Source: Terriglobus roseus DSM 18391
Lineage (GTDB): Bacteria > Acidobacteriota > Terriglobia > Terriglobales > Acidobacteriaceae
Length of the DNA stretch: 64,000 nucleotides
Direction: 5' to 3'
Assembly: GCF_000265425.1 (NCBI RefSeq)
Contig: NC_018014.1
Location: forward strand, 2,108,001-2,172,000
Shown: in pieces, positions 40,498 to 51,810 of the stretch
Position numbering within the stretch: the first letter of the stretch is position 1
Layout of the letters: each line of letters starts with the position of its first letter
The notes under the pieces: model-generated
What the model was told of the DNA's origin: nothing
Database searches by the model: none
What the model saw: only the letters and a program-made list of their open reading frames with translations
Program-made: the position numbers and the translations under genes

Positions 40498-40788
40498 ACG
40501 ACTCCTTAGCGGGTACGACGCGGCGCTGCACAGCAGCCTGCGCGGGTATCAAACCTGGGATAAAGAAAGCAAAGTGAGATGCGGACGAGACGGTGGGCCG
40601 AACAGCCTTGCCTCCCCTAAAAAATATCAGAAAATTCGCAAGGAACGATGCCGGGCTTCGTACCTCTTGTTTTCAAGCCGCAGATCCGCTTCCACGGCGT
40701 AACGCGGCCACTGCGTCTCGCTCGAGAGAAAGCTAAGATGAAGTGTGCGAGAAGCGTCACTGCTTCTGGGACATCCAATCAGGAAGCA

Positions 40789-41835
40789 ATGACACACATC
40801 AGCACCGACAACTCGCAACAGTTCGCCAGCGACAACTACTCCGGTATCTGCCCTGAGGCGTGGGCGGCGATGGCTGAGGCCAATCAGGGCCACGCCACTG
40901 CGTACGGCGACGATCCCTGGACCCAGCGCGCCTCGGACCTCTTCCGCGACCTCTTCGAGACAGAATGCGAGGTCTTCTTCGCCTTCAATGGCACTGCGGC
41001 CAACTCGCTGTCGCTCGCGGCGCTGTGCCAGAGCTACCACTCGGTCATCTGCGCTCAGTCGGCCCACGTCGAGACGGACGAGTGCGGCGCACCGGAGTTC
41101 TTCTCCAACGGCAGCAAGCTGCTCACCGCGCAGACCACCGATGGCAAAATGACGCCGGCGGCGATCCGCACACTGGCGACGTCGCGCAACGACATTCATT
41201 TCCCCAAGCCAAAGGCCGTCACCATCACCCAGTCGACCGAGACCGGCCGGGTCTACTCGCTGGACGAGCTCAGCCAGCTCAGCGCTACTTGCCGCGAGCT
41301 GAAGCTGCATCTCCACATGGATGGCGCGCGCTTTGCCAACGCCGTCGCCAGCATCGGTTGCACACCTGCAGAGATGACGTGGAAGGCCGGCGTCGAAGTG
41401 CTCTGCTTCGGCGGCACCAAAAACGGCATGGCCATCGGCGAAGCGATCGTCTTCTTCGATCACACACTCGCGCAGGACTTCGACTATCGCTGCAAGCAGG
41501 CGGGTCAGCTCGCCAGCAAGATGCGCTTCCTGTCGTCACCCTGGGTCGGCATGCTTGAGAGCGGCGCATGGCAGCGCAACGCGCAGCACGCTAACGCCTG
41601 TGCCACACGCCTGCGCGAGTCCATATCGGGCATCACGCAGGGCAGCATCATGTACCCCACCGAGGCGAATGCCGTCTTCCTCATGAGTGACGAGGCCCGC
41701 CTGGAGCAGCTGCGCGAGCGCGGCTGGCGCTTCTACACCTTCATCGGCGGCAGTGCCCGCTTCATGTTCGCGTGGGACACGGATCTTGCGCGCGTCGATC
41801 AGCTTGCAGCAGACATTCGCGAGATCATGGCGTAA
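40789..41835 (+). CDS. Low-specificity L-threonine aldolase family protein
   Basis: A 348-residue PLP enzyme of the beta-eliminating lyase/threonine aldolase family that splits threonine to glycine and acetaldehyde. AGGAAG precedes ATG 40789, after which MTHISTDNSQQFASDNYSGICPEAW is the family N-terminus. YGDDPWTQRASDLFRDLF, HMDGARFANA and the PLP lysine region CFGGTKNGMAIGEA are visible. First gene of the plus-strand run to 45521, 24 nt from the next gene, whose start has an AGGAG. Confidence 0.92.
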   Translation: MTHISTDNSQQFASDNYSGICPEAWAAMAEANQGHATAYGDDPWTQRASDLFRDLFETECEVFFAFNGTAANSLSLAALCQSYHSVICAQSAHVETDECGAPEFFSNGSKLLTAQTTDGKMTPAAIRTLATSRNDIHFPKPKAVTITQSTETGRVYSLDELSQLSATCRELKLHLHMDGARFANAVASIGCTPAEMTWKAGVEVLCFGGTKNGMAIGEAIVFFDHTLAQDFDYRCKQAGQLASKMRFLSSPWVGMLESGAWQRNAQHANACATRLRESISGITQGSIMYPTEANAVFLMSDEARLEQLRERGWRFYTFIGGSARFMFAWDTDLARVDQLAADIREIMA

Positions 41836-41859
41836 GCCGCTCGCACAGGAGTTTGAATC

Positions 41860-42771
41860 ATGAAGAAGACCAAGATTGCGCTCATCCAGATGAGCTGCGT
41901 CCCCGATACGGGGAAGAACCTGGAGCACGCGGCAGAGCTCGTCATTGAGGCTGCAAAGAACGGAGCGGATCTCGTCTGCCTGCCGGAACTTTTCCGTGCG
42001 CAGTACTTCTGCCAGCGTGAGGATCACGCACTCTTTGCAACCGCCGAGTCGATCCCCGGCCCGTCGACAGAGCGCCTCGGCGCCATCGCAAAGGAACACG
42101 GCATCGTCATCATCGCGTCGTTGTTTGAGCGCCGTGCACCGGGGCTTTATCACAACACGGCCGTGACGATCGAGCGCGACGGCAGCATCGGCGACGTCTA
42201 TCGCAAGATGCACATCCCGGACGATCCGCTCTACTACGAGAAGTTCTACTTCACGCCGGGCGACCTGGGTTTCAAAGCATTCGCATCCTCCGCCGGCAAT
42301 ATCGGCACGCTCGTCTGCTGGGATCAGTGGTACCCCGAAGGCGCGCGCATCACGGCGCTCAAGGGCGCAGAGACGCTCTTCTTCCCGACGGCCATCGGTT
42401 GGCATCCCAGCGAAAAGGAAGAGTACGGTGACGCCCAGTACGACGCATGGCAAACGACGCAGCGTGCGCATGCCATCAGCAATGGTGTCTGGGTCTGCGC
42501 GGTCAATCGCGTTGGCTTCGAGCATGGCGACGTCGTCCACAACGGTGTCGACATGCCAGGGCCAGAGGGTGCAGGACTCGAGTTCTGGGGCGGCAGCTTC
42601 ATCGCCGATCCATTCGGGCGCATCGTTGCCAGGGCTTCACACGACAAGGAAGAGATCCTCTACGCCGACATCGATCCCGCTCAGGTTGAAATTACGCGTC
42701 AGCACTGGCCCTTCCTGCGCGATCGCCGCATCGATGCCTACGAAGGTGTGACGAAGCGTTTCCTGATCTGA
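41860..42771 (+). CDS. aguB: N-carbamoylputrescine amidase
   Basis: A 303-residue nitrilase-superfamily enzyme that hydrolyses N-carbamoylputrescine to putrescine, CO2 and ammonia. The Glu-Lys-Cys triad is visible: Glu43 in CLPELF, Lys116 in YRKMHIPDD and Cys153 in LVCWDQWYPEGAR. DDPLYYEKFYFTPGD and the C-terminal RRIDAYEGVTKRF are characteristic of AguB rather than general nitrilases. With the agmatine deiminase at 43266 it completes agmatine to putrescine. Cytoplasmic. Confidence 0.94.
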   Translation: MKKTKIALIQMSCVPDTGKNLEHAAELVIEAAKNGADLVCLPELFRAQYFCQREDHALFATAESIPGPSTERLGAIAKEHGIVIIASLFERRAPGLYHNTAVTIERDGSIGDVYRKMHIPDDPLYYEKFYFTPGDLGFKAFASSAGNIGTLVCWDQWYPEGARITALKGAETLFFPTAIGWHPSEKEEYGDAQYDAWQTTQRAHAISNGVWVCAVNRVGFEHGDVVHNGVDMPGPEGAGLEFWGGSFIADPFGRIVARASHDKEEILYADIDPAQVEITRQHWPFLRDRRIDAYEGVTKRFLI

Positions 42772-42782
42772 AGGGGTTCACG

Positions 42783-43265
42783 ATGAAGGTCAAAGCACTT
42801 GCACTCTTGCTGCTTCTGGCAATCGGCGCGCACGCGCAGGATGTCACGGAGCCTCCGGCCACCGCCAAGGTCAAGTACACGGTGCTAGGCATCGGCCGGC
42901 AGGTCTACGCCTGTGGTGAGGACGGCAAGTGGACGCTGCAGGAGCCGCAGGCTGACCTGATCGACACGCAGACGCATCAACCGGTGGGCACCCACACCAA
43001 GGGGCCCACATGGACCTGGAGTGATGGCAGCGCAATCACCGGCAAGGTGCTGCAGCAACGCGTATCGGCAGACTCAATCCCATGGCTGTTGCTGCAGGTG
43101 CAGAGCAGTGGCGGAAGCGGCGCGCTCAGCACCATCGCCTTCATCCGTCGCTCAGACACGCAGGGTGGCGTCCCACAGGCCGCAAACATCTGCGGTGCGC
43201 AGAACGTCGGCAGTACCATCAACGTCCCTTACCAGGCGACCTACACCTTCTACACGGCTCAATAG
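42783..43265 (+). CDS. DUF3455 family secreted protein
   Basis: A 160-residue protein with signal peptide (KVKALALLLLLAIGAHAQ). The mature part matches the DUF3455 pattern: GRQVYACGEDGKWTLQEPQADLID, VGTHTKGPTWTWSDGSAITGK, IPWLLLQVQSSGGSGALSTIAFIRRSDTQGGVPQ and a paired Cys near GQNVG/NICGAQNVG. Function unknown. It lies between aguB (11 nt) and aguA (stop and start codons directly adjacent, TAG-ATG), so it is cotranscribed with the polyamine genes although it is exported. Confidence 0.85.
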   Translation: MKVKALALLLLLAIGAHAQDVTEPPATAKVKYTVLGIGRQVYACGEDGKWTLQEPQADLIDTQTHQPVGTHTKGPTWTWSDGSAITGKVLQQRVSADSIPWLLLQVQSSGGSGALSTIAFIRRSDTQGGVPQAANICGAQNVGSTINVPYQATYTFYTAQ

Positions 43266-44327
43266 ATGACGAACGAGACACACTCGCAGTACCGCATGCC
43301 CGCAGAGTGGGATACACATACCTCCACCTGGATCGCGTGGCCGCATAACGCGCAGGACTGGCCCGGTCGCTTTCAGCCCATTCCCTGGGTTTACTCCGAG
43401 ATCGTGCGGCAACTGTCGCAGGTGGAAGAGGTCAACATCCTCGTCAACGACGAGCGCGCACAGAAGGTTGCGACGCGAATCCTGACGCGTGCCGGCGCTA
43501 ACCTCGCGCGCCTGCACTTCCACCTCTGGAAGACAGATCGCATCTGGCTGCGCGACAGTGGCCCCATCTTCGTCAAGAAGGACGACAAGCTCGCGATAAC
43601 AAACTGGAAGTTCAATGCGTGGGCAAAGTATCCCAACTGGTTGAACGATGACCAGATTCCCGAGCATGTTGCAAAGCTGCAGGGGATCGAGCGTTTTGAC
43701 CCCATGATCACGCTGGCCGATGGCAGGGAACAGCGCGTGGTGCTTGAGGGCGGCTCGATCGACGTGAATGGTGCCGGTGCCATGTTGACCACGGAAGAGT
43801 GCCTGCTGAGCGAAGTGCAACAGCGCAACCCAGGCGTCTCACGCGAACAGCTTGAGGGTATCTTCCGCAGCTATCTCGGTGTCGACCAGGTGCTATGGCT
43901 CAACCGCGGTTGCGCAGGCGATGACACGCACGGTCACGTCGACGACATCGCCCGCTTCACCGCGGTCGATACCATCGTCGCTGCCGTCGAACACAACACC
44001 GCCGATGAGAACCACCTGCCGCTGGCGGAGAACCTCGAACGTCTGCGCAACTTCCGGCAACCAAATGGATCGCCCTACAAGATCGTTGAACTGCCAATGC
44101 CGTCGCCCGTGATCTTCGACGGCGAACGCTTGCCCGCGAGCTATGCAAACTTCTACATCGCGAATGGCCTCGTGCTGGTGCCGACATTCAACGATGCAAA
44201 CGACCGCGTTGCCCTCAACATCCTTGCCGAACAGTTCCCGACGCGCAAGGTTGTCGGCATCCACTGCGGCGACTTCATTTGGGGTCTCGGCGCGCTCCAC
44301 TGCATGACACAGCAGGAACCCGCTTAA
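43266..44327 (+). CDS. aguA: Agmatine deiminase
   Basis: A 353-residue enzyme of the peptidyl-arginine deiminase-like (PAD/guanidinomodifying) family converting agmatine to N-carbamoylputrescine. MPAEWDTHTSTWIAWPH is the family N-terminus, IWLRDSGPIF, LEGGSIDVNG, GDDTHGHVDDIARF carry the active-site acid and histidine, and the catalytic cysteine is Cys346 in ALHCMTQQ near the C-terminus. ATG 43266 immediately follows the DUF3455 stop. With aguB it forms the arginine-derived putrescine route; arginine decarboxylase is not in the window. Confidence 0.95.
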   Translation: MTNETHSQYRMPAEWDTHTSTWIAWPHNAQDWPGRFQPIPWVYSEIVRQLSQVEEVNILVNDERAQKVATRILTRAGANLARLHFHLWKTDRIWLRDSGPIFVKKDDKLAITNWKFNAWAKYPNWLNDDQIPEHVAKLQGIERFDPMITLADGREQRVVLEGGSIDVNGAGAMLTTEECLLSEVQQRNPGVSREQLEGIFRSYLGVDQVLWLNRGCAGDDTHGHVDDIARFTAVDTIVAAVEHNTADENHLPLAENLERLRNFRQPNGSPYKIVELPMPSPVIFDGERLPASYANFYIANGLVLVPTFNDANDRVALNILAEQFPTRKVVGIHCGDFIWGLGALHCMTQQEPA

Positions 44328-44412
44328 AAGGAACTTCGCAGGCACTCTCTTCGTATGTAAGCTGGACGCATCCCCCAAACTGCAGTCCAGCTTCCTACCT
44401 GAGGTTTCACGC

Positions 44413-46134
<1,722 letters not shown>

Positions 46135-46138
<4 letters not shown>

Positions 46139-48405
46139 TGGCTCACCGTCAAATTGATGGTTGCGGTGTGGACGAGCGCGGCTCCCATCACATCCGTAGA
46201 AGTGGCAGTAACGATCACCGCGTAATGAAAAGTCTTGGCCGCACCGCCAGTGCCGTTGCTCGCAGAAGTAGCCTGAAAGCCACCGCCACAACCTCCTGCG
46301 CACACCAAAGCAACGACACAAAGCACTCTCACACCAGGACGGAAGCCCCGCCGCCACCCAAGCAGGAAGAAGCCTGCAATCACTCCCGCCATCGTTCTCG
46401 ACACACCCGAAGGCCCCGTGCCAGCTAACGTCGTAGGCATGATTAAAGCCAGCGAGACATTCGCAGGATCGCCGCCAAGCGTAAAAACCGACGGAGTAAA
46501 AAGGGCTGTAGCTCCCGCCGGCAAACCGCTAACGCCAAGCCTCACCGTATGATTCAGCGTGCCGTTCACTGGCACAATCGACAACGGGATCGCAATGCCA
46601 CCACCCGCGCTGCCGCTATAACTCCCGGCAGCTGCAGCGATCGTGAAGTCAGGCGCTGGCACCACCGTCTGCGTCACATCCGCCGACACACTGCCCGCGT
46701 ACGCCGCATCACCGCTGTAGACCGCATGCACCGTATGCCGTCCCGTCCGCAGCCCAGCCGTCGCAAACGTCGCCGAACCACCCGTGAGCGCAACTGTCGC
46801 AAGCGGCACATCCCCATCTAAGAATGTGACGTTCCCCGCCGGCACAGTTCCCAACAATCCCCGCACGACAACGGAGAACTCAACCGGTGTCCCCGCAAAA
46901 CTGATGCTGCCATCGCTCGACAGCGTGGTGCTGCTCGCAGCCAGGGAGCCGACAGCCGTCGCATTGCCCGTCAAAACGACACTCGCAGCCGGTGCGCCTT
47001 CAAGCAGCAACCGAAGAAAAGCCGTCTGCTGCCCCTGAGCAATCGGAGCGAAGGTCACCCCAACGACGCAGGAAGCCCCCGCCTGCAGCGAGAAAGGCGC
47101 CGCAGGACAGCCCGCACTCCCGCCACTCGCAATAAAGCCCGACGGGAACAAGACCGCGGAGATTCTCACCGACTCTTTCCCACCATTGCGAAGCGTCAGA
47201 GCCTGCGCCGCAGACGAACGACCGGCAGGAACATCCCCAAAGGCAAGGGAAGACAAAGTAACGCGCTGCACCTGGTGATTTCGCCGATCACTCATCGCGA
47301 CACTGCCACCCGCGTCGACTGCCGCACCTGCCGGCGAATCCATCGCGCTCTCTGCCGCAACCCCGACAGCAGCCGCGCCCTGCCTCCCGCTCCCGGCAAC
47401 ACTAGCAGAAGCGACAACTCCAGAAGCATCCAGCCCGCTCAGTAGCATCTGCTGTCGCCCCGCATCGGCGATCAGCAGCCCCCCGGCAGCGTCCACACCA
47501 AGACCCTCCGGCCTGCGCAGCGTCGCTCCCGTCTCGTAGGCGTTGATCGTTCCATCGGCCAGAAGAGCGCGTACGCGGTAAGCTTCCCGGTCAGCGATCA
47601 GCAGCCTTCCATCCGGCAGCACCTGCAACGCCCCGGGCGAACGAAACGAAGCAGCCGTCGCAACGCCGCCATCACCCGCATCATCCTCCGTACCGGTCCC
47701 GGCAATCGTAGAGACCGAACCGCCGGGTGGGATCTTCCGAACACGGCGGTTGCCAGTGTCAGCGACATACAAGCTCCCATCCGCCGCGAACGCCAGTCCA
47801 CCGGGCGATCGAAACCGCGCGACCATTGCCGGGCCTCCATCACCACCAAACCCAGGCGCGCCATTGCCGGCGACGGTCGTAATCACTCCACTGGCGATGC
47901 GGCGGATGCAGTGATTGCCGCTATCGGCAAAGTAGACTGACCCGTCCGGCGCGACCGCTACAGCCGTCGGTGCATTCAGTTCCGCCGCCGTTGCCGCGCC
48001 ACCATCCCCTACGTACCCCTGATGGCCAGTCCCCGCAACCACCGCGAGCACGCCGCCTGACGAGACGCGATCGATCTGATGATTCCGAGAGTCCGCAACA
48101 TACAAATTGCCCTCGTGGTCATACGCCAGGCCTCGCGGCCAGCCCAGTGCAACATCTTGCGCAGTGCCCGCCACCGTCCGTCCATCGCGACCACTGCCTG
48201 CGAGCGTACCCACGCGACTACCAGGATCGAGAACCAGGACCGCCTGGGCTTTCACCGAAAGTACGGAAAACAGCAAAAAGATGAGGAACGAAGCTGTCAC
48301 CAGGGACTTGCCGCGCCGCGCCCGACGCGATAACCCTTCGTCCCTCGGCAACGTCACTCGATCACCTTCGAACCCGACAGGGGCGTCACGACGCCTTGAT
48401 GTCAT
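46135..48405 (-). CDS. NHL-repeat and Ig-like secreted protein
   Basis: A 756-residue exported protein. After a long basic N-region, a hydrophobic segment (SLVTASFLIFLLFSVLSVKAQ) acts as signal; GTG 48300 would give a shorter leader. At least five NHL blades follow (LGWPRGLAYDHEGNLYVADSRNHQIDRV, LNAPTAVAVAPDGSVYFADSGNHCIRRI, and similar), each with a GxGxxGxxGDGG turn. Then come an Ig-like choice-of-anchor part (SLAFGDVPAGRSS to VVLTGNATAV) and an Ig-like repeat (GTVPAGNVTFLDGDVPLATVAL). Near residue 671 there are two hydrophobic segments separated by WRRGFRP, with a lipobox-like LVCAGGC, and then a final beta-region. Coupled to the beta-barrel gene. Confidence 0.87.
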
Positions 48406-48732
48406 CGGAAAAGTTATTTACAGGGAAACGATTTGCCACATCGTACGCCCCGGTTGCCTAAAGTTACACCCCCGTGGCATACGTCTATGCAACTAAGTGT
48501 GTACGCTAGACATCACTTGACTACGTATGATTGGCGCATAGACGCCCGTTGACGTCTCGACTTGTATTGCCCTTTGAGGGTCTGGCAACTCTCGTTTCTA
48601 TCTGCTCGTTCTCACTGACCCTCCCGGTCTTTGGTGAAAATCGCGTTTTAAGAGCGCTGCCAGCAACGGAAAAACTGTTGCCGTGATCGTACTGCGGCAA
48701 TTGCAAGGGCGCGACGGGGAAGGCTGGACACT
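48406..48732. other. Divergent intergenic region between NHL gene and EAL gene
   Basis: 327 bases without a recognisable gene. TTGACT followed 16 nt later by TAGACG near 48518-48545 and TTGACG near 48550 are possible promoter elements for the EAL gene but the -10 matches are poor. GGGGAAGG at 48716-48723 is its ribosome site. Confidence 0.4.
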
Positions 48733-49551
48733 ATGCAGGAAGTCGAATACCAGTTCTGGGTGCGTGAGCAGGAGCGCAAGCTTCGTGGTGGATCGCCAAA
48801 GCCGATCTTGATCAAGGGCGAAATCCCGCGATTCTCCATGGCGTTCCAACCCATCGTCAGCGTCCTTGACGGATCTGTCTTTGCCTTCGAAGCCTTGGTG
48901 CGCTCGGAGTCGGGCGAGAGCGCGCACTCCGTCCTCTCGCGCGTTCAACCGCGCAACTTCCACCTATTCGATAAGGCATGCCGCTCCCGCGCCATGACGG
49001 AGGCGATCCGCTCCGGACTTCTGCAGCATCCGGATCAGAAGCTGTGCGTCAATGTAAATCCGAACGCAGCCATCAGCGCCAACAGCCACCTCCGTCACAC
49101 CTGCGACGAAGCGATCGGCATTGGCTTCCCACTCGATCGTCTGATCATCGAGTTGGTTGAGGACGATGAGATCTGCGACTTCGACGGCTTGAAGCGCGTC
49201 GTTGATGACTACCGCAAATGCGGCGTCAAAGTCGCCATGGATGACTTCGGTGCAGGCTATTCGGGATTGAAGCTGCTCTCGAAACTGCAGCCCGACATCA
49301 TCAAGCTCGACATGGGCTTGATCAGCCGTCTGCATGAAGACCGCACCTCGCAGGTAATCGTGAAAGCGATCGTGCAGGCATGCTCTGAGCTCGAGATCAC
49401 AACCATCGCCGAGGGCGTTGAGAGTTACGACACAGCCATGCGTCTACGCGACATGGGCGTTGCTCTCCAGCAGGGCTACTACTTCGCGCGGCCGGGCTTC
49501 GAGCATCTTCCGCACGTAACCTACACGCTGCCTGAGCCGGCCCTCGGCTAG
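48733..49551 (+). CDS. EAL-domain cyclic-di-GMP phosphodiesterase
   Basis: A 272-residue stand-alone EAL protein without sensor or GGDEF domain. Key residues of an active enzyme are present: FEALVR (Glu53), N in CVNVNPN, IELVED, DDFGAGYSG, Lys in IIKLDMGLI, AEGVE and LQQGYYFARP. GGGGAAGG precedes ATG 48733. The N-terminal about 30 residues are charged. Together with the flagellar operon 8 kb away it could lower c-di-GMP for motility; that link is inference. Confidence 0.92.
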   Translation: MQEVEYQFWVREQERKLRGGSPKPILIKGEIPRFSMAFQPIVSVLDGSVFAFEALVRSESGESAHSVLSRVQPRNFHLFDKACRSRAMTEAIRSGLLQHPDQKLCVNVNPNAAISANSHLRHTCDEAIGIGFPLDRLIIELVEDDEICDFDGLKRVVDDYRKCGVKVAMDDFGAGYSGLKLLSKLQPDIIKLDMGLISRLHEDRTSQVIVKAIVQACSELEITTIAEGVESYDTAMRLRDMGVALQQGYYFARPGFEHLPHVTYTLPEPALG

Positions 49552-49566
49552 GCAGCGCGCAAGTCC

Positions 49567-51552
49567 TTACGAGAAAAAGAACTCCTTCGTCCGCATCTCT
49601 TTGATCTGGTCGCGAAGCTTCGCGGCCTTTTCGAACTCAAAGTTCTTCGCCGCCTCACGCATATCCTGTTCCATGCCGGCAATGTGCTTGTCCAACGCCT
49701 GCTGATTTGGAAAGTCGGCCACATTATCGTCGGTCGTCACATCGACGTAGTCGGCCTCTGCGATACCCACCAGCGCCTCGCCAATCGGACGGACAACAGA
49801 CATCGGCGTAATGCCATGCTCCTCGTTGTAAGCCACCTGCTTCTCCCGGCGGCGATCCGTCTCGTCGATGGCGCGACGCATGCTGTCGGTCATAACGTCG
49901 GCGTACAGAATCGCCCGGCCTTCCAGGTGTCTTGCGGCACGTCCAATCGTCTGGATCAGTGAGCCCTGCGAACGCAGGAAGCCTTCCTTATCTGCATCCA
50001 GAATGGCAACCAGCGAAACCTCTGGCAGATCGAGGCCTTCGCGCAGCAGGTTGATGCCGATCAGCACGTCATACTCGCCCTTACGCAGATCGCGCAGCAG
50101 CTTCACGCGCTCGAGCGTCTCGATCTCAGAGTGCATGTAGCGGCACTTCACCCCAACCTCCGTGTAGTAGCCGCTCAGATCCTCCGCCATTCGCTTCGTA
50201 AGAGTCGTGACCAGCACGCGCTGGTTCTTCTCCACGCGATCACGGATCTCCGCAAGCAGATCGTCGATCTGGCCCTTGATCGGACGGATCTCAACCGGAG
50301 GATCGACCAGACCCGTGGGACGGATGATCTGCTCGGTCACGACGCCCGCGGCCTTCGTCAGCTCATACGCTCCAGGCGTCGCGCTCACGTAGATGATCTG
50401 ACCGGTCCTGGTCTCGAACTCATCGAACTTCAGCGGACGGTTGTCCATCGCAGAAGGCAGGCGGAAGCCATAGTCCACCAGGTTACCCTTGCGCGATCGA
50501 TCGCCGTGCCACATGCCATGCAACTGCGGCACGGTGACGTGGCTCTCGTCGATGAACACCATAAAATCACGAGGGAAATAGTCGAAGAGTGTCGGTGGCG
50601 GCTCACCCGGCAGGCGCTGGCTGAAGTGCCGCGAGTAGTTCTCAATGCCGTGGCAGTAGCCGACGGACTTGATCATCTCCAGGTCAAAGCGCGTGCGCTG
50701 GTGGATGCGCTGCGCCTCCACCATGCGGCCTTCTTTTTCAAGCTGCGCCTCCCATTCGACAAGCTCGCTCACGATGCTGTCGATCGCGGATGACTTGCGC
50801 TCGGGCTGCACGACATAGTGGCTCTTGGGGTAGATCGGCAGCCGCGCGTACTTCTGCTTGACGGTACCGAAGAGCGGATCGATCTGCGAGAGCGAGTCGA
50901 TCTCGTCACCGAAAAGCTCAATGCGATACGCAAGTTCGTCGTACGTCGGAAAGATCTCGATCACATCGCCGCGAACGCGGAAGGTACCGCGACGGAAGTC
51001 GCCGTCATTGCGGTCGTACAGAATCTCGACCAGTCTGCGCGTGATGTCCTCGCGCTTGATCTTCTGGCCCTTCTCCAGCAGCATCAGCATGCCGTAGTAA
51101 GCCTCCGGCGAACCGAGACCGTAGATGCACGAGACCGACGAGACGATGATGCAGTCACGGCGCTCAAAGAGTGACCGCGTCGCGGAGAGCCGCAGCTTGT
51201 CGAGCTCTTCGTTGATCGTCGCTTCCTTCTCGATGTAGAGATCGCCCGAAGGAATGTAAGCCTCAGGCTGGTAATAGTCGTAGTAGCTGACGAAGTATTC
51301 GACTGCGTTGTTCGGGAAGAACTGTTTGAACTCGTGGTAAAGCTGCGCCGCCAGCGTCTTGTTATGTGCCAGCACGATCGCGGGGCGGTTCGACGCCTCG
51401 ATGACCTTTGCCATGGTGAAGGTCTTGCCGGAGCCGGTGACGCCCAGCAGCACCTGGTGCTTTTCGCCGTCGAGCAGGCCGGCAGTTAGCTCTGCGATGG
51501 CGCGCGGCTGATCGCCTTGGGGTGTGTAGTCGGTGGCTAGCTGGAAATCCAT
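49567..51552 (-). CDS. uvrB: Excinuclease ABC subunit B
   Basis: A 661-residue DNA-repair helicase-like subunit. Walker A GVTGSGKT (about 37-44), the beta-hairpin [28 protein letters not shown], the helicase motifs around [10 protein letters not shown] and [11 protein letters not shown], and [18 protein letters not shown] are all present. The C-terminal about 40 residues ([20 protein letters not shown]) form the UvrC-binding UVR domain. Length is normal. A 15-bp element shared with lexA lies 8-22 nt upstream of its start. Confidence 0.97.
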   Translation of the reverse strand: MDFQLATDYTPQGDQPRAIAELTAGLLDGEKHQVLLGVTGSGKTFTMAKVIEASNRPAIVLAHNKTLAAQLYHEFKQFFPNNAVEYFVSYYDYYQPEAYIPSGDLYIEKEATINEELDKLRLSATRSLFERRDCIIVSSVSCIYGLGSPEAYYGMLMLLEKGQKIKREDITRRLVEILYDRNDGDFRRGTFRVRGDVIEIFPTYDELAYRIELFGDEIDSLSQIDPLFGTVKQKYARLPIYPKSHYVVQPERKSSAIDSIVSELVEWEAQLEKEGRMVEAQRIHQRTRFDLEMIKSVGYCHGIENYSRHFSQRLPGEPPPTLFDYFPRDFMVFIDESHVTVPQLHGMWHGDRSRKGNLVDYGFRLPSAMDNRPLKFDEFETRTGQIIYVSATPGAYELTKAAGVVTEQIIRPTGLVDPPVEIRPIKGQIDDLLAEIRDRVEKNQRVLVTTLTKRMAEDLSGYYTEVGVKCRYMHSEIETLERVKLLRDLRKGEYDVLIGINLLREGLDLPEVSLVAILDADKEGFLRSQGSLIQTIGRAARHLEGRAILYADVMTDSMRRAIDETDRRREKQVAYNEEHGITPMSVVRPIGEALVGIAEADYVDVTTDDNVADFPNQQALDKHIAGMEQDMREAAKNFEFEKAAKLRDQIKEMRTKEFFFS

Positions 51553-51559
51553 CCCTACA

Positions 51560-51574
51560 GTTTACCTTTTGTTC
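51560..51574 (-). promoter_or_regulatory. Possible LexA box upstream of uvrB
   Basis: On the plus strand GTTT-ACCTTTT-GTTC, one mismatch from the GTTC-N7-GTTC LexA box of alphaproteobacteria. A matching element lies before lexA at 54601. Uncertain. Confidence 0.35.
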
Positions 51575-51810
51575 GCCTTCCGGGAACCGGCGGCAATCTC
51601 GTGCGTGTGTCATTTGCAGCGGCGCGGGCAGATGCTACTCTGCGTTCCATTACCTTCAAAAGAATGTTTTCGCAGGGGACGGCGATGGAAAGTACATCGA
51701 CCTCGTTTGACGCATTCTCTGACCTGATGGCACCGGCAGCCGATGCGTCTTCAAACACCTGCTGCGGTTATCGCGCAGGCGTGGCGGCCGAGGATCGATA
51801 AACTGGTGGC

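Noticed and set aside
48424..48435. GAAACGATTTGC as another LacI-type operator
   Set aside because: Core has ACGA rather than ACGT, it is not palindromic, and it lies far from the sugar locus.
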